A stretch of 64,000 nucleotides of DNA from Butyricicoccus sp. Marseille-Q5471 (GCF_951230135.1 NZ_CATNVC010000003.1:1-64000), one strand, 5' to 3'. Numbered from the stretch's first letter, positions 20,224-28,572 are shown. Notes: generated from the sequence alone by a model not told the origin. Numbers and translations: made by a program.

Positions 20224-20961
20224 TCAACCATAATAACTTAAATAATATGATTTTTTAAGGCTTTTCTCCTGGGCATAGCCATAAGCGACCTGATCGGCGA
20301 GTGAGTCATCCTGCCCACTGCTCTTGAGAAGCCGACGCATCTCGGAAATAATCCCATCCATCTGCGCGTCGCAGGAGGATTCAAGCGAGCCGGCACGTCC
20401 AATATATTTTTCTGCGATGGAGGCCTTAGTTGACGCCGTACGGTTCGATGCCGGAAGGCTTAGATATTCCTGCTTGGCAGAACCTAGCAATCCATCTAGT
20501 TGACCAGTAAAGCTAGCCTGCAGCGCATACACGCGGCCTACCAGTGCCGACAACTGCGCAGAAACCTCTGCCTGCTTGACAGCCTGTTCGTCCGCCTGCT
20601 GCTTGGCGGCTTCCTCCTCAGAGGGTGCTGCCTGTGTGTCATTACTGTCGGACGCGGTAGCTTGTCCCATCAGCATGGCAACAAACTCACCTTCGGTGAT
20701 CTCACCGCTTTGCAGGGCAGTGACCTCCTCCTGCGTGGGCGAACGCACCTCCACTCCGGCAAGTTTCGCAATGACCTCCTGCGTCTTTTCTTCGTTTTGC
20801 TGCAGCATCTGCTGCAATTCCTCTGTACTGTATCGCTGGGAATCCACGACCGCACGCAGGTTATCCCGCTGCCATACCGCAAGCCCAGCACCGACTAGCA
20901 GCAGGCAAAGTAGCACAATCGCAATGATTTTTAGCGGCCGATATCGTTTTTGTGTTGTCAA
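20224..20961 (-). CDS. membrane-anchored coiled-coil protein of unknown function
   Basis: 245 aa. One N-terminal transmembrane segment (residues 11-30), then an extracytoplasmic part rich in Gln, Glu, Ala and Ser with coiled-coil character (TEELQQMLQQNEEKTQEVIAKL) and a low-complexity segment around residue 110, ending in a tyrosine-rich tail (KKSYYLSYYG). No family recognised. It lies between the dehydratase gene (33 bases) and the SLH gene (26 bases), so it belongs to that operon and could help anchor or export the surface layer. Confidence 0.6.
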   Translation of the reverse strand: MTTQKRYRPLKIIAIVLLCLLLVGAGLAVWQRDNLRAVVDSQRYSTEELQQMLQQNEEKTQEVIAKLAGVEVRSPTQEEVTALQSGEITEGEFVAMLMGQATASDSNDTQAAPSEEEAAKQQADEQAVKQAEVSAQLSALVGRVYALQASFTGQLDGLLGSAKQEYLSLPASNRTASTKASIAEKYIGRAGSLESSCDAQMDGIISEMRRLLKSSGQDDSLADQVAYGYAQEKSLKKSYYLSYYG

Positions 20962-20994
20962 ACGCGCAACCCTCCCTTTGATTCAGCTTGACCG

Positions 20995-22950
20995 TTATAC
21001 ATGACCCGTGGTTGCAGCCAGTGCCGGGGTAAATGTAACTTGTTCGGTCTGCAAGCTCCCCTGTTCCTCCTCCGACGGCACGAACCGGGCATTCGCTTCC
21101 GCCGGGGTTCGGAATTCCGGTACATATCGGTGCAGCACCGCGAAAACATTTGCATCATCTCCAGATTCAACCGCAGCCCGCAGGTCTTCCAAAATCTGTT
21201 CCAGATAATGCGGTGAAACAGGCTGTACATCCTCAACAAAGATCAGTTCATTTTGTGTCTTCCTTTGATTGCCCGTTCCGACAAGCAGCTCTTCAAACAG
21301 CTTTTCACCCGGACGCAGGCCGATCTCGTCAATCTGAATCTGCTGATAGGGGATGTATCCGGAGAGCCGAATCAGGTTTTCCGCCAAGGTCAAAATGCTG
21401 ACAGGCTTGCCCATATCCAGAACAAAGACCTGTGAGCCCTTTGCCAATGAACCGGCTTCCAGTACAAGAGAAACCGCCTCCGGAATCGTCATGAAGTAGC
21501 GAATGATGCGCCTGTCTGTGATTGTAACCGGACCGCCCTCTTCAATCTGTCTCTGAAAGAGCGGAATTACCGAACCGTTCGAGCCGAGCACATTGCCGAA
21601 GCGCACCGCGACAAACTCCGTCTTGCTGCGTCCCTGCATGCTCGAAAGAATCATCTCACACAGGCGCTTGGTCGCGCCCATGATGCTGGTCGGATTGACC
21701 GCCTTATCTGTCGAAATCAGAAGCATTCTGGCGACGCCAGTCTCATGCGCGGCGCGTACGACGTTCAGCGTACCGAAAACGTTGTTCTTAACCGCTTCGC
21801 GCGGACTGGCCTCCATCAGCGGCACATGCTTATGCGCTGCGGCATGAAACACCAAATCCGGCTGATACTTTCTGAACAAATCGCTAATCAGCGCCGCATC
21901 CTGAACGGTTGCAATTTCAGCCTTCAGATCCAGCGCGGAGCCGTACTGCCGCAGCAGGCTCTGCTGCAGTTCATAAGTGCTGTTTTCATAGACATCCAGA
22001 ATAACCAGGCGCTTCGGACTCATTGCTGCAATCTGGCGGCAAAGCTCCGACCCAATTGATCCGCCGCCGCCCGTGACCATCACAGTCTTGCCATGAATCA
22101 TTTCACGCGTGCCCACACCATCCAACTGAATCGCTTCGCGCCCGAGCAAATCCTCCACCCTGACATTGCGAATCTGTGACAGAAGCGGAGCATTGGTAGC
22201 CATGGACTTGACACGATCCGGCAGAATATGCAGCCTGCATCCGGTATTGGCGCCGAGCTTGAGAATTTCACTCCGCCGCTCACCCGATAACGACGGAATT
22301 GCGAGGAACAAATCAGTGATTGCACCATTTTCTAAGTATTCCGGAATCTTGTTGATTGGGCCCTTGACCGGAATATCAAACACTTTTGTCCCAATTTTCA
22401 TTGGGTCATCATCAAAGATAACAATCGGCTCATAGGGCGAAGCTTCATTGCCGACAATTTCGCGCAGCAGCGAAAATCCCGCGTTTCCCATGCCAATGAT
22501 ACCGATTTTGCGCACGCTTAACTGCGCTTTGCGTTGTTTCTGCTTCACGCCTCTGCGGTAAGCACGGTAAAGAAACCGCACCGACAGCATCATCAGCAGC
22601 GAGGCGCCGAGGACCGAAATCATATACAGTCCAGAAAGCTGCCTCTTCACGAAGAGATTGGTGCAGCCCAGATACAGAATCGTTCCGCACCCAAAGCCAC
22701 TGAGCAGTGCTAGATACTCTTTGCCCTCCGCATAGCGCCAAAGGCTATCATAGGTATGAAACAGTGCATTAAACACCATCACGCAGATAAACCAAACCGC
22801 CAGATTAACAATAAGCGGCCACAGGTGGTCGTCCCCCGTACCGTTTCCCATCGGACTGCGGATAAACAGAATAACAGCAACACAGGCCATAATAGTCATA
22901 TCCATAGCAAATACCAACAGTTTTCGGTGCTTCACAAATAATTTCGGCAT
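20995..22950 (-). CDS. PglF/CapD-like membrane UDP-sugar 4,6-dehydratase
   Basis: About 651 aa: four to five membrane segments in residues 1-130, a CoA-binding-like Rossmann domain (IGIIGMGNAGFSLL), then the extended SDR catalytic domain with TGGGGSIGSELCRQI and STDKAVNPTSIMGATKR. The methionine in place of the usual tyrosine of the SDR Y-x3-K motif is normal for this dehydratase group. It converts UDP-GlcNAc to the UDP-4-keto-6-deoxy sugar, first step of the bacillosamine route completed by the PglE and PglD homologues. ATG at 22950 preferred over one 36 bases earlier by hydrophobic start and a GGGAAG box. Confidence 0.87.
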   Translation of the reverse strand: MPKLFVKHRKLLVFAMDMTIMACVAVILFIRSPMGNGTGDDHLWPLIVNLAVWFICVMVFNALFHTYDSLWRYAEGKEYLALLSGFGCGTILYLGCTNLFVKRQLSGLYMISVLGASLLMMLSVRFLYRAYRRGVKQKQRKAQLSVRKIGIIGMGNAGFSLLREIVGNEASPYEPIVIFDDDPMKIGTKVFDIPVKGPINKIPEYLENGAITDLFLAIPSLSGERRSEILKLGANTGCRLHILPDRVKSMATNAPLLSQIRNVRVEDLLGREAIQLDGVGTREMIHGKTVMVTGGGGSIGSELCRQIAAMSPKRLVILDVYENSTYELQQSLLRQYGSALDLKAEIATVQDAALISDLFRKYQPDLVFHAAAHKHVPLMEASPREAVKNNVFGTLNVVRAAHETGVARMLLISTDKAVNPTSIMGATKRLCEMILSSMQGRSKTEFVAVRFGNVLGSNGSVIPLFQRQIEEGGPVTITDRRIIRYFMTIPEAVSLVLEAGSLAKGSQVFVLDMGKPVSILTLAENLIRLSGYIPYQQIQIDEIGLRPGEKLFEELLVGTGNQRKTQNELIFVEDVQPVSPHYLEQILEDLRAAVESGDDANVFAVLHRYVPEFRTPAEANARFVPSEEEQGSLQTEQVTFTPALAATTGHV

Positions 22951-23003
22951 TTCGCTTCCCCACCTTCCCGATGTATATTTGTGCATTATCTGTCATTTTC
23001 CAT

Positions 23004-23696
23004 CTATTTCAAAGCGGATACACCTTGTTTCAGCAGCCGTTCCGTCCGTTGCATCAAAATGTCCGCACTGTCCCCCAGAATTCGGACAGCGTTTTGAAAC
23101 TGGCGGACCACACCCGCGTCTACGCCGTGCAAATCGCTGCCAAGGGCGCAGACTTGCCGCTGTTCCACAAGGGTTTTCCATTTGCGCCGCTGCAAAACGT
23201 TCCGGAAAGCTGATGCATTTAGCTGAATCGGGAGTTTCAATTCTAATGCGCGATGCACCACCTTTGGCTCATACCGATCCAGATGCGCAAGCACGGGTTG
23301 GAAACCCTTTCCCTCTATCTCGCAAATCGTGTCCCAAATATCCTCTGTAATCTCCTGAAACGGTAGTTCCAGCAAAATCACACGATTGGTCTGCCATATG
23401 CACAGTTGTTCTAATCCGTCCATCCGCTCAAGGCCTGAGCAGACCAGCACCTCTGCGCCTGCAAGCACTGTCGGAGTTTCCGGAGCCTCTGTCATGTCAC
23501 TTATCAGCTGCATCCCGCGATTCTGTCGTGCAAGAAACTGTTCGACCGTATGCCGATGCGGATAGAAGTGCGGTGTTGCAACAACGGCAGCAATTCCCGC
23601 CTGGCGCATCAAATGCAGCTGACGCCTTGCGGTTGCCAAGCTATCACAACCATGGTCCGCCATCGGAAGAATATGTGCATGAAAGTCAATCAGCAT
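23004..23696 (-). CDS. CpsB/CapC-type tyrosine-protein phosphatase (PHP family)
   Basis: 230 aa PHP-fold phosphatase: DFHAHILPMADHG metal-binding start, VVATPHFYP, and later ILLELPF and SDLHGVDA. In Gram-positive capsule systems this manganese-dependent enzyme removes phosphate from the tyrosine tail of the BY-kinase and so sets polymer length and attachment. Its start overlaps the kinase end by 11 bases, the arrangement expected for a stoichiometric pair. Confidence 0.85.
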   Translation of the reverse strand: MLIDFHAHILPMADHGCDSLATARRQLHLMRQAGIAAVVATPHFYPHRHTVEQFLARQNRGMQLISDMTEAPETPTVLAGAEVLVCSGLERMDGLEQLCIWQTNRVILLELPFQEITEDIWDTICEIEGKGFQPVLAHLDRYEPKVVHRALELKLPIQLNASAFRNVLQRRKWKTLVEQRQVCALGSDLHGVDAGVVRQFQNAVRILGDSADILMQRTERLLKQGVSALK

Positions 23697-24552
23697 GGCT
23701 CTGTACTGTCGTCATGCGGAATGTATCATGCGTCTGATCTCCATAAACATTTGCATCATAGTTTCCGTATGCGCCATACTCACCATACTTGCCATACTCA
23801 CCATACTTGCCATACTTACCGTATCTACCGTATCTACCGTATTTTCCGTATTTTCCGTACTTCCCCGATTTCGGATTGACATCATTGAGCACAAAGCCGA
23901 ACACATGTGCTTCAACCTGCTGTAATCTGAGCAGCGCATGATCCAGTTCGGTCCGATTAGTGTGATCTGCTCGGACAATCAGAACATAGCCATCTACCTG
24001 TGCTTTCACCACCAATGCATCTGCCACCAGATTGATTGGCGGGGTGTCAAGCATAATATAGTCATACTCCTGAGAGACTCCTGCAAGCAGCTTCTGCATC
24101 TTGGGAGAGCTTAAAAGTTCTGCAGGATTAGGGGGTGTACTGCCTGCGGTGACAACATCCAGTGTATCAACACACTCGTTGCGACGTACCGTCAACGTTG
24201 ACTCAATCCCCGCAAGATATTCACTCAGGCCGGGACTCTGGGGATAATCCATCAGTTTGTTCTGCTTTGGACTTCTCATGTCACAATCAATCAACAGAAC
24301 ACGCTTTCCGTTCTGCGCCAGAACAATAGAGAGATTTGCACAGCTTGTGCTTTTACCTTCACCCATATTTGCACTTGTGATGACCAGAATCTGACCTCGG
24401 CCCTCGGTCTGCTGCGGCAGGAACATCAGATTTGTCCGTGCACTGCGGTACGCCTCTTGCACACTGAATGGGTTTTGATGATACAACAGTCGGCTTCTTT
24501 CATCCCTCAGCGAAGCGTGCGCCACATCTTTTTTAAACTTCAACTTTTTCAT
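23686..24552 (-). CDS. CpsD/CapB-type BY-kinase with an expanded GKY tail
   Basis: 288 aa bacterial tyrosine kinase. Walker A (SANMGEGKST, residues 60-69), Walker A' (LLIDCDMRSP) and Walker B (YIMLDTPP) are all present. The C-terminal tail consists of twelve consecutive G-K/R/E/A/N-Y triplets plus a further tyrosine, far more regular than the usual short tyrosine cluster. It autophosphorylates on this tail when contacted by the Wzz-like activator and controls polymer synthesis; the PHP phosphatase downstream reverses this. The 20-base overlap with the activator gene fits coupled translation. Confidence 0.88.
   Translation of the reverse strand: MKKLKFKKDVAHASLRDERSRLLYHQNPFSVQEAYRSARTNLMFLPQQTEGRGQILVITSANMGEGKSTSCANLSIVLAQNGKRVLLIDCDMRSPKQNKLMDYPQSPGLSEYLAGIESTLTVRRNECVDTLDVVTAGSTPPNPAELLSSPKMQKLLAGVSQEYDYIMLDTPPINLVADALVVKAQVDGYVLIVRADHTNRTELDHALLRLQQVEAHVFGFVLNDVNPKSGKYGKYGKYGRYGRYGKYGKYGEYGKYGEYGAYGNYDANVYGDQTHDTFRMTTVQSHAD
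23762..23866. repeat. 9-bp tandem repeat encoding the GKY tyrosine tail
   Basis: Around twelve degenerate 9-base units (CCATACTCA, CCATACTTG, CCGTATCTA and similar on the plus strand) encode Gly-X-Tyr triplets in the kinase tail. As nine is a multiple of three, unit gain or loss would change the number of phosphorylatable tyrosines while keeping the frame open. Confidence 0.85.
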
Positions 24553-25270
24553 CTGCGCTCGCCCTTCTCACTTCGACTTGTGTCGACATTGCTGCAATAT
24601 TCGGTATTTCACCAAGCACCGGCAAATCATAGTGACTGATCAAATCCTCCTCGGTATGGATCGTCACATCAAGCAGATTCTTGAATACGATACCTAACAT
24701 GGACAGGAGCAGCCCCAGCAAAATGCCAATCGCCGTATTGCGCATCAGCGGCCAATCCGGCACTTCAGGCAGGGACGCGAAGTCAATCACCTCAACCTCG
24801 CCGGCTTTTACAACACGAATGATTTCACTCGGCGCCACATCAGCAATCGTGTTGACGATTGTCTGTGCCTTGAGCGGATCCGGATCTGCGATACTAATCA
24901 TAAAGGCCTCTGTGCCATTGATTGAGCTTGCAGAGAATTCCTTTCGGATATCCTCGGGCGTGTATCCATAATCGGACGGCAGCTGTGCTGCGACCTTCGT
25001 CAGAAGCGAATCACTCTTAAGTACTACAATGTAGGTATCGACCAGACTCTGAGAAGCAGACAGGTCTCCGGCGGTAATGCTCTCGTTTCCGCGTTTATCA
25101 TTATTAGATACGTACATCGAAGCTGATGCGGTATACATCGGTGTCACCCCAAAGTATGAAATCATAAATGCCAGCGTGCCACCAAGCAGCGCTGACAATA
25201 CAATCACCTTGATACTGCGGCAGAACATAACCAGTAAATCCCTAAGGTCTATTTCAATCTCTTTGTCCAT
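24533..25270 (-). CDS. Wzz/CpsC-type chain-length regulator and BY-kinase activator
   Basis: About 245 aa with two membrane segments (residues 20-40 and 195-215 or so) flanking an extracellular domain, and the proline-rich VPDWPLMRN just before the second segment, as in CpsC/CapA. The cytoplasmic C-terminus activates the separate kinase encoded next. The ATG at 25270 has GGAGAAG in front; a GTG-type start 15 bases earlier covers this box and is not chosen. First gene of the polysaccharide run. Confidence 0.87.
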   Translation of the reverse strand: MDKEIEIDLRDLLVMFCRSIKVIVLSALLGGTLAFMISYFGVTPMYTASASMYVSNNDKRGNESITAGDLSASQSLVDTYIVVLKSDSLLTKVAAQLPSDYGYTPEDIRKEFSASSINGTEAFMISIADPDPLKAQTIVNTIADVAPSEIIRVVKAGEVEVIDFASLPEVPDWPLMRNTAIGILLGLLLSMLGIVFKNLLDVTIHTEEDLISHYDLPVLGEIPNIAAMSTQVEVRRASADEKVEV

Positions 25271-25285
25271 TCTTCTTCTCCACAC

Positions 25286-25616
25286 ACTTTATTTGGCTTG
25301 CAGTTCTGTTCCGGTCATCCAACTATGCCTAAATTCATTTCAAATGTTCATTAAAAGCTTTGACTTTGAAAGGTTTAATGCTAAACCAATGATGCTGCTA
25401 AGATCTGAACAAAAGTAATAGTATAATTTTACCGGCTACATAATAACCCATTATTTTCATATTATATCACATAATATTACCACGGTCGATAGCACACTAT
25501 CAATAAAATAGAGGAATTCTCTGAATGGTTCAAGGCCTCGTGCAAACTTGGCAGGTTTTCGTTCATACTTTAGTCTGAACCATGACCATGGCATACTCCT
25601 CAAAGTACACTTATCA
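25286..25616. other. leader region in front of the polysaccharide operon
   Basis: About 330 AT-rich bases between the helicase-associated protein gene and the Wzz-like gene. It contains a plausible minus-strand promoter near 25461-25489 and no intrinsic terminator, so transcripts from further upstream could read into the operon. Confidence 0.55.
25461..25489 (-). promoter_or_regulatory. candidate sigma-A promoter of the polysaccharide operon
   Basis: On the minus strand TCGACC (25484-25489) and TATAAT (25461-25466) are separated by 17 bases, about 190 bases before the first gene. The -10 box is perfect and the -35 box matches four of six positions, so this would be a moderate promoter that may need help. 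Confidence 0.5.
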
Positions 25617-26327
25617 TTACTTCTCCAGGGTCGCGGCCTTTCTCGTACGATACTGTCCCCACGGCATTCCGATGCTATTTAAATGCACAATTTGCTGCTT
25701 ACTCAGAGGTTTTCTCCCCTTGTGGTTTTTCCACCTTTCCACCATGGTGTAATAGCGGTCTCGCTGTATGCAAATCCATCGCCCCAGTTTTTTGCCTTCG
25801 GGTGTTACATAATGCAGCGGAACACGCAAATCTCCATACTCCTCATAATACTGTTTGGCCATACCAAACCACTCCATCCACGGAATGCGTTCATTTACAC
25901 TCCACACCATGTGCAATGCTTCCAATTCAAGCTGCTGTAATTCCGTAAGCCCCCCACTGTGGTAGAGTTGACGCTGCCTGCAAATCCATTCTCCCAATGC
26001 GCGTCCAGATTGCTTCATTGTTTTTGGCACGCGTAAATCTCCGTGCTCACGAAGATATGCTCTGCACAAATCAATCCAAGAATCCCAGTCTGTGCGCACT
26101 TCCAATTCCCAAACCATGCCCAGTTGTTCTAGTTTGAGAATCCGATCTTGATCCAGCATACAAGTTCCTTTTCCATGATAAGCCGCCCGTTGTCGTTCAA
26201 TCCAGCGTCCTAACTTCTCACCATTCGGGGTAGTATAGTCCCTCGAAACCAACAAATCACCATTCAAACTTCTATAAGTTTTAGCAAGTTCTATCCAGTG
26301 CATCCAACGGGCTTCCCTTTTATCCAT
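25617..26327 (-). CDS. helicase-associated (HA) domain repeat protein
   Basis: 236 aa built of three to four copies of the HA repeat: W-x2-W, then YRSLNGDLLVSRDYTTPNGEKLGRWIERQRAAY, YLREHGDLRVPKTMKQSGRALGEWICRQRQLY and YYEEYGDLRVPLHYVTPEGKKLGRWICIQRDRY. This small helical domain is found C-terminal to some helicases and alone in Clostridia and Actinobacteria, and probably binds nucleic acid. There is no helicase core here. The start overlaps the HD-GYP gene end by eight bases, so the two proteins are made together; the pair lies between an invertible promoter and the polysaccharide operon, which suggests a regulatory role. Confidence 0.75.
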   Translation of the reverse strand: MDKREARWMHWIELAKTYRSLNGDLLVSRDYTTPNGEKLGRWIERQRAAYHGKGTCMLDQDRILKLEQLGMVWELEVRTDWDSWIDLCRAYLREHGDLRVPKTMKQSGRALGEWICRQRQLYHSGGLTELQQLELEALHMVWSVNERIPWMEWFGMAKQYYEEYGDLRVPLHYVTPEGKKLGRWICIQRDRYYTMVERWKNHKGRKPLSKQQIVHLNSIGMPWGQYRTRKAATLEK

Positions 26328-26991
26328 GCCGCTTTTCCAGCTTTAAGGAAACTGGATCCCGAACAACAATTTGTTCCCAATACTTTAGAATCACATCTAC
26401 TAGTTTCGGAGCGAATTGCCTACCCTTATTATTCTTTAGCTCTAATTGGCATTGTATATCTGTCATTTCACATTTCCGATAAATCCTTCGATAACGCATT
26501 GCATCTACACTATCACATAGTGCTATCACAGCAGCATCTTGGGGGATTTCAAGACCTCTTAGTCTAGCTGGATAGCCCGTCCCATCCCAATGTTCATGAT
26601 GATAAAGGACACTTAGCGCAATCTGCTCTGGAAGTTGCCGCGCCCGCAGTTTCGAATAACCATCTAGTGAATGCCTTTGTATCACGGCATATTCCACCTC
26701 AGTCAGTTTTGTCGGCTTATGCAGGATTTCTAACGGAGTAAAAATCTTTCCAACATCATGTAATGCTGCCGCTATCGTAATGCTTATCCGTTGATCATTG
26801 GTATAATGGAGTATTTCCGCCATACGCCATACTTGCTCTGCAACACGCAAGCAGTGGGCGGCTGTTTGAGAATCCCATTGCTCTAATTCCAACAGCTCTT
26901 TACAAATCCATTCATCTTGCATCAACCAAGACTCAATTGATTCCTGTCGAGTGTTCCTTTTATAGGAAAAACGCATTATTGATAGTGGCAT
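26320..26991 (-). CDS. HD-GYP-type phosphodiesterase domain protein
   Basis: 223 aa. H46 followed by HD at 78-79 (LHDVGK), RHSLDGY near 107, HHEHWDGTGYP at 131-141 and the D-x2-DAM-x-Y/R block (CDSVDAMRYRR) make up the HD-GYP signature; a GYP triad is intact. Such enzymes hydrolyse cyclic di-GMP or other cyclic dinucleotides. No sensor domain is attached; the first 40 residues are helical. The ATG at 26991 has a strong AAAGGAG box. It is the first gene downstream of the inverted-repeat segment and so the direct target of the predicted switch. Confidence 0.8.
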   Translation of the reverse strand: MPLSIMRFSYKRNTRQESIESWLMQDEWICKELLELEQWDSQTAAHCLRVAEQVWRMAEILHYTNDQRISITIAAALHDVGKIFTPLEILHKPTKLTEVEYAVIQRHSLDGYSKLRARQLPEQIALSVLYHHEHWDGTGYPARLRGLEIPQDAAVIALCDSVDAMRYRRIYRKCEMTDIQCQLELKNNKGRQFAPKLVDVILKYWEQIVVRDPVSLKLEKRHG

Positions 26992-27108
26992 ATTATATCT
27001 CCTTTCTCTTGCAAGACTGAGTATTCCTTTAATGTATCTAAGATCATGTAATCCGCTTCAATCAGCATCAATCACACTTATCTTTAGTCCCGCTTTATTA
27101 CACCTTGA

Positions 27109-27135
27109 ACATAATCCGCATTATGTTCGGAGAAA
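27109..27135. repeat. left 27-bp inverted repeat (recombination site)
   Basis: Identical, in reverse complement, to 27391-27417. With one base further on each side the inner dyad GAACATAAT / ATTATGTTC is perfect in this copy. Confidence 0.9.
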
Positions 27136-27156
27136 GGCCATTGATGGTGCTTATCT

Positions 27157-27201
27157 AAATAAAAAAATAAGCAGCATACGCATTTGCATACACTGCTTAT
27201 T
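27157..27201 (-). terminator. intrinsic terminator inside the invertible segment
   Basis: On the minus strand AATAAGCAG (27193-27201) pairs with CTGCTTATT (27166-27174) and is followed by TTTTTTTATTT. It ends leftward transcription coming from the recombinase gene before it reaches the HD-GYP gene. In the inverted state it would point the other way. Confidence 0.75.
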
Positions 27202-27315
27202 CAAACTCTAAATATTTACGGTCGGAAGGCATGGCTAATGAAGCCCCGGCCTGTTTGGCCCGCGCAAATTCCAAAGGTCATTCCATATGCCTTTGCAACT
27301 AAATGTATATTTGTA

Positions 27316-27344
27316 TTGAATTTTGTCGATATTTGTAATACAAT
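27316..27344 (+). promoter_or_regulatory. sigma-A promoter inside the invertible segment
   Basis: TTGAAT at 27316-27321 and TACAAT at 27339-27344 with a spacer of exactly 17 bases, on the plus strand. In this orientation it drives RNA antisense to the recombinase gene. Reflected about the centre of the segment, the -10 box would come to lie near 27182-27187 and start transcripts about 180 bases before the HD-GYP start codon. Confidence 0.75.
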
Positions 27345-27390
27345 GAAGACAGAAAATTGAACTATGTAGATGAATGCCAATCCTGAGCTG

Positions 27391-27417
27391 TTTCTCCGAA
27401 CATAATGCGGATTATGT
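27391..27417. repeat. right 27-bp inverted repeat (recombination site)
   Basis: Exact reverse complement of 27109-27135. The outer arm differs by one base from a perfect dyad (GTCC in place of GTTC), so binding of the recombinase subunits may be slightly asymmetric. It lies immediately beside the recombinase stop codon at 27424. Confidence 0.9.
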
Positions 27418-27423
27418 CCGATT

Positions 27424-28275
27424 TTATATAATTAATCCCAATCGAGCTATCTGCCGTTCATGAACCAGCACGCTTTCCCTCGTGTAAATTCTAGTGGTGT
27501 TTACATCGCTATGTCCAAGAATATCAGCTAAATGGACGATATCTTTCTCCAATTGGTAATAGCATCTTGCAAACAGATGCCGCAGATTGTGCGGAAAGAC
27601 TTTTTCTCGCGGTACACCAGCTGCCTGGCACAGAGATTTCATGGCCTCCCAAATTCTTGTGCGGTTCATCGGAGTCCCTTTCCGCGTGCGAAAAATATAA
27701 CCCGACGAAACCTTTCGCTGATTCGCGAACCCAAGCAGCTTTTTCGTTAGTTTTGCCGGTAAAAAAATCACCCGGCGCTTGCCCTTACAATTCACAACAG
27801 CTCGGCCGATACGAGCAGCTTCAAGCGTGATGAACTCCAACTCTGAGACACGGATTCCCGTAGCACAGATTGTCTCCATCACCAGTGAAAGCTGCTCTTT
27901 TTTTGTGTTTTTAGCAGCTTCCAACAGCCTTTGGTATTCCGCCCTGCTTAACTCATATTCAGGTTCTGCAAATGCACGTCTTTGGATCTTCAAGCCCTTC
28001 ACCTGACAATCATTCCAGCCAACAAACCCCAAAAAGCGGTTGATTGAAACTAACATAGAATTTACGCTGGCTGGGCTGTATGCTTTTATGAGCTCCTGTT
28101 TATATGCAATTGTGATTTCCTTATCCACTGTTTTGTCCACATTGAGGTATTTATAAAAAGCCCTCACATCCCTCTGGTATTTTTCAATCGTTGCCGGGCT
28201 TTTTTCCTCCTTGGTCAGGTAACAGACGAAATCTCTAATCATGGTGTCATTCATTCGACAGGTTACATTTTTCAT
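27424..28275 (-). CDS. tyrosine recombinase (putative DNA invertase)
   Basis: 283 aa phage-integrase-fold protein. SAM-like N-terminal core-binding domain (residues 10-95), then the catalytic domain with Arg142 (TGIRVSELE), Lys near 167, His229/Arg232 (HNLRHLFAR), His255 (LGHSDVNTT) and Tyr264 (RIYTRES), a full active site. No accessory arm-binding domain, as in XerC/D and in the invertases of Bacteroides and Clostridioides (for example Tsr/Mpi, RecV) that flip surface-gene promoters. It stands directly beside the inverted repeats and has a GGAGAAAT ribosome binding site. Confidence 0.87.
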   Translation of the reverse strand: MKNVTCRMNDTMIRDFVCYLTKEEKSPATIEKYQRDVRAFYKYLNVDKTVDKEITIAYKQELIKAYSPASVNSMLVSINRFLGFVGWNDCQVKGLKIQRRAFAEPEYELSRAEYQRLLEAAKNTKKEQLSLVMETICATGIRVSELEFITLEAARIGRAVVNCKGKRRVIFLPAKLTKKLLGFANQRKVSSGYIFRTRKGTPMNRTRIWEAMKSLCQAAGVPREKVFPHNLRHLFARCYYQLEKDIVHLADILGHSDVNTTRIYTRESVLVHERQIARLGLII

Positions 28276-28572
28276 GCTATTTCTCCTCTCTTGAATGGAT
28301 ATTTTACCACAATTATTTTCTCCTTGTCCCTTTCCATTATTCTATTGATTGCTTTTTTCGGACTTTGCATTTTATATTCGCGAACATGTCGCTATTCTTT
28401 GCTCTCGTTTTGTATCTGATCCGCGTTGTTTTCCATACCGATATTTCAACGCAGAGATTTATTTGACAAACCTCGCTCCTCTGTATTACAATTGTATGGA
28501 AATTTATTGTAACGCTGTGCTTTTGACAGCGCCAGTATTGTTCTAATGAGGGAATGCGATGGGTGTAAATAG

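Larger units (their letters stand above)
27109..27417. promoter_or_regulatory. predicted invertible promoter segment bounded by 27-bp inverted repeats
   Basis: A perfect 27-bp inverted repeat lies at 27109-27135 and 27391-27417, 255 bases apart. Each copy contains arms AACATAA and TTATGTT around an asymmetric 6-bp centre (TCCGCA on one strand), the form of a tyrosine recombinase crossover site; because the centres are inverted, recombination flips the segment. Inside are a sigma-A promoter now pointing right and a terminator acting on leftward transcripts. A tyrosine recombinase gene begins six bases beyond. In the present orientation the leftward genes (HD-GYP, HA protein, polysaccharide locus) would be off from this promoter; after inversion it would fire into them. 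Confidence 0.8.
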
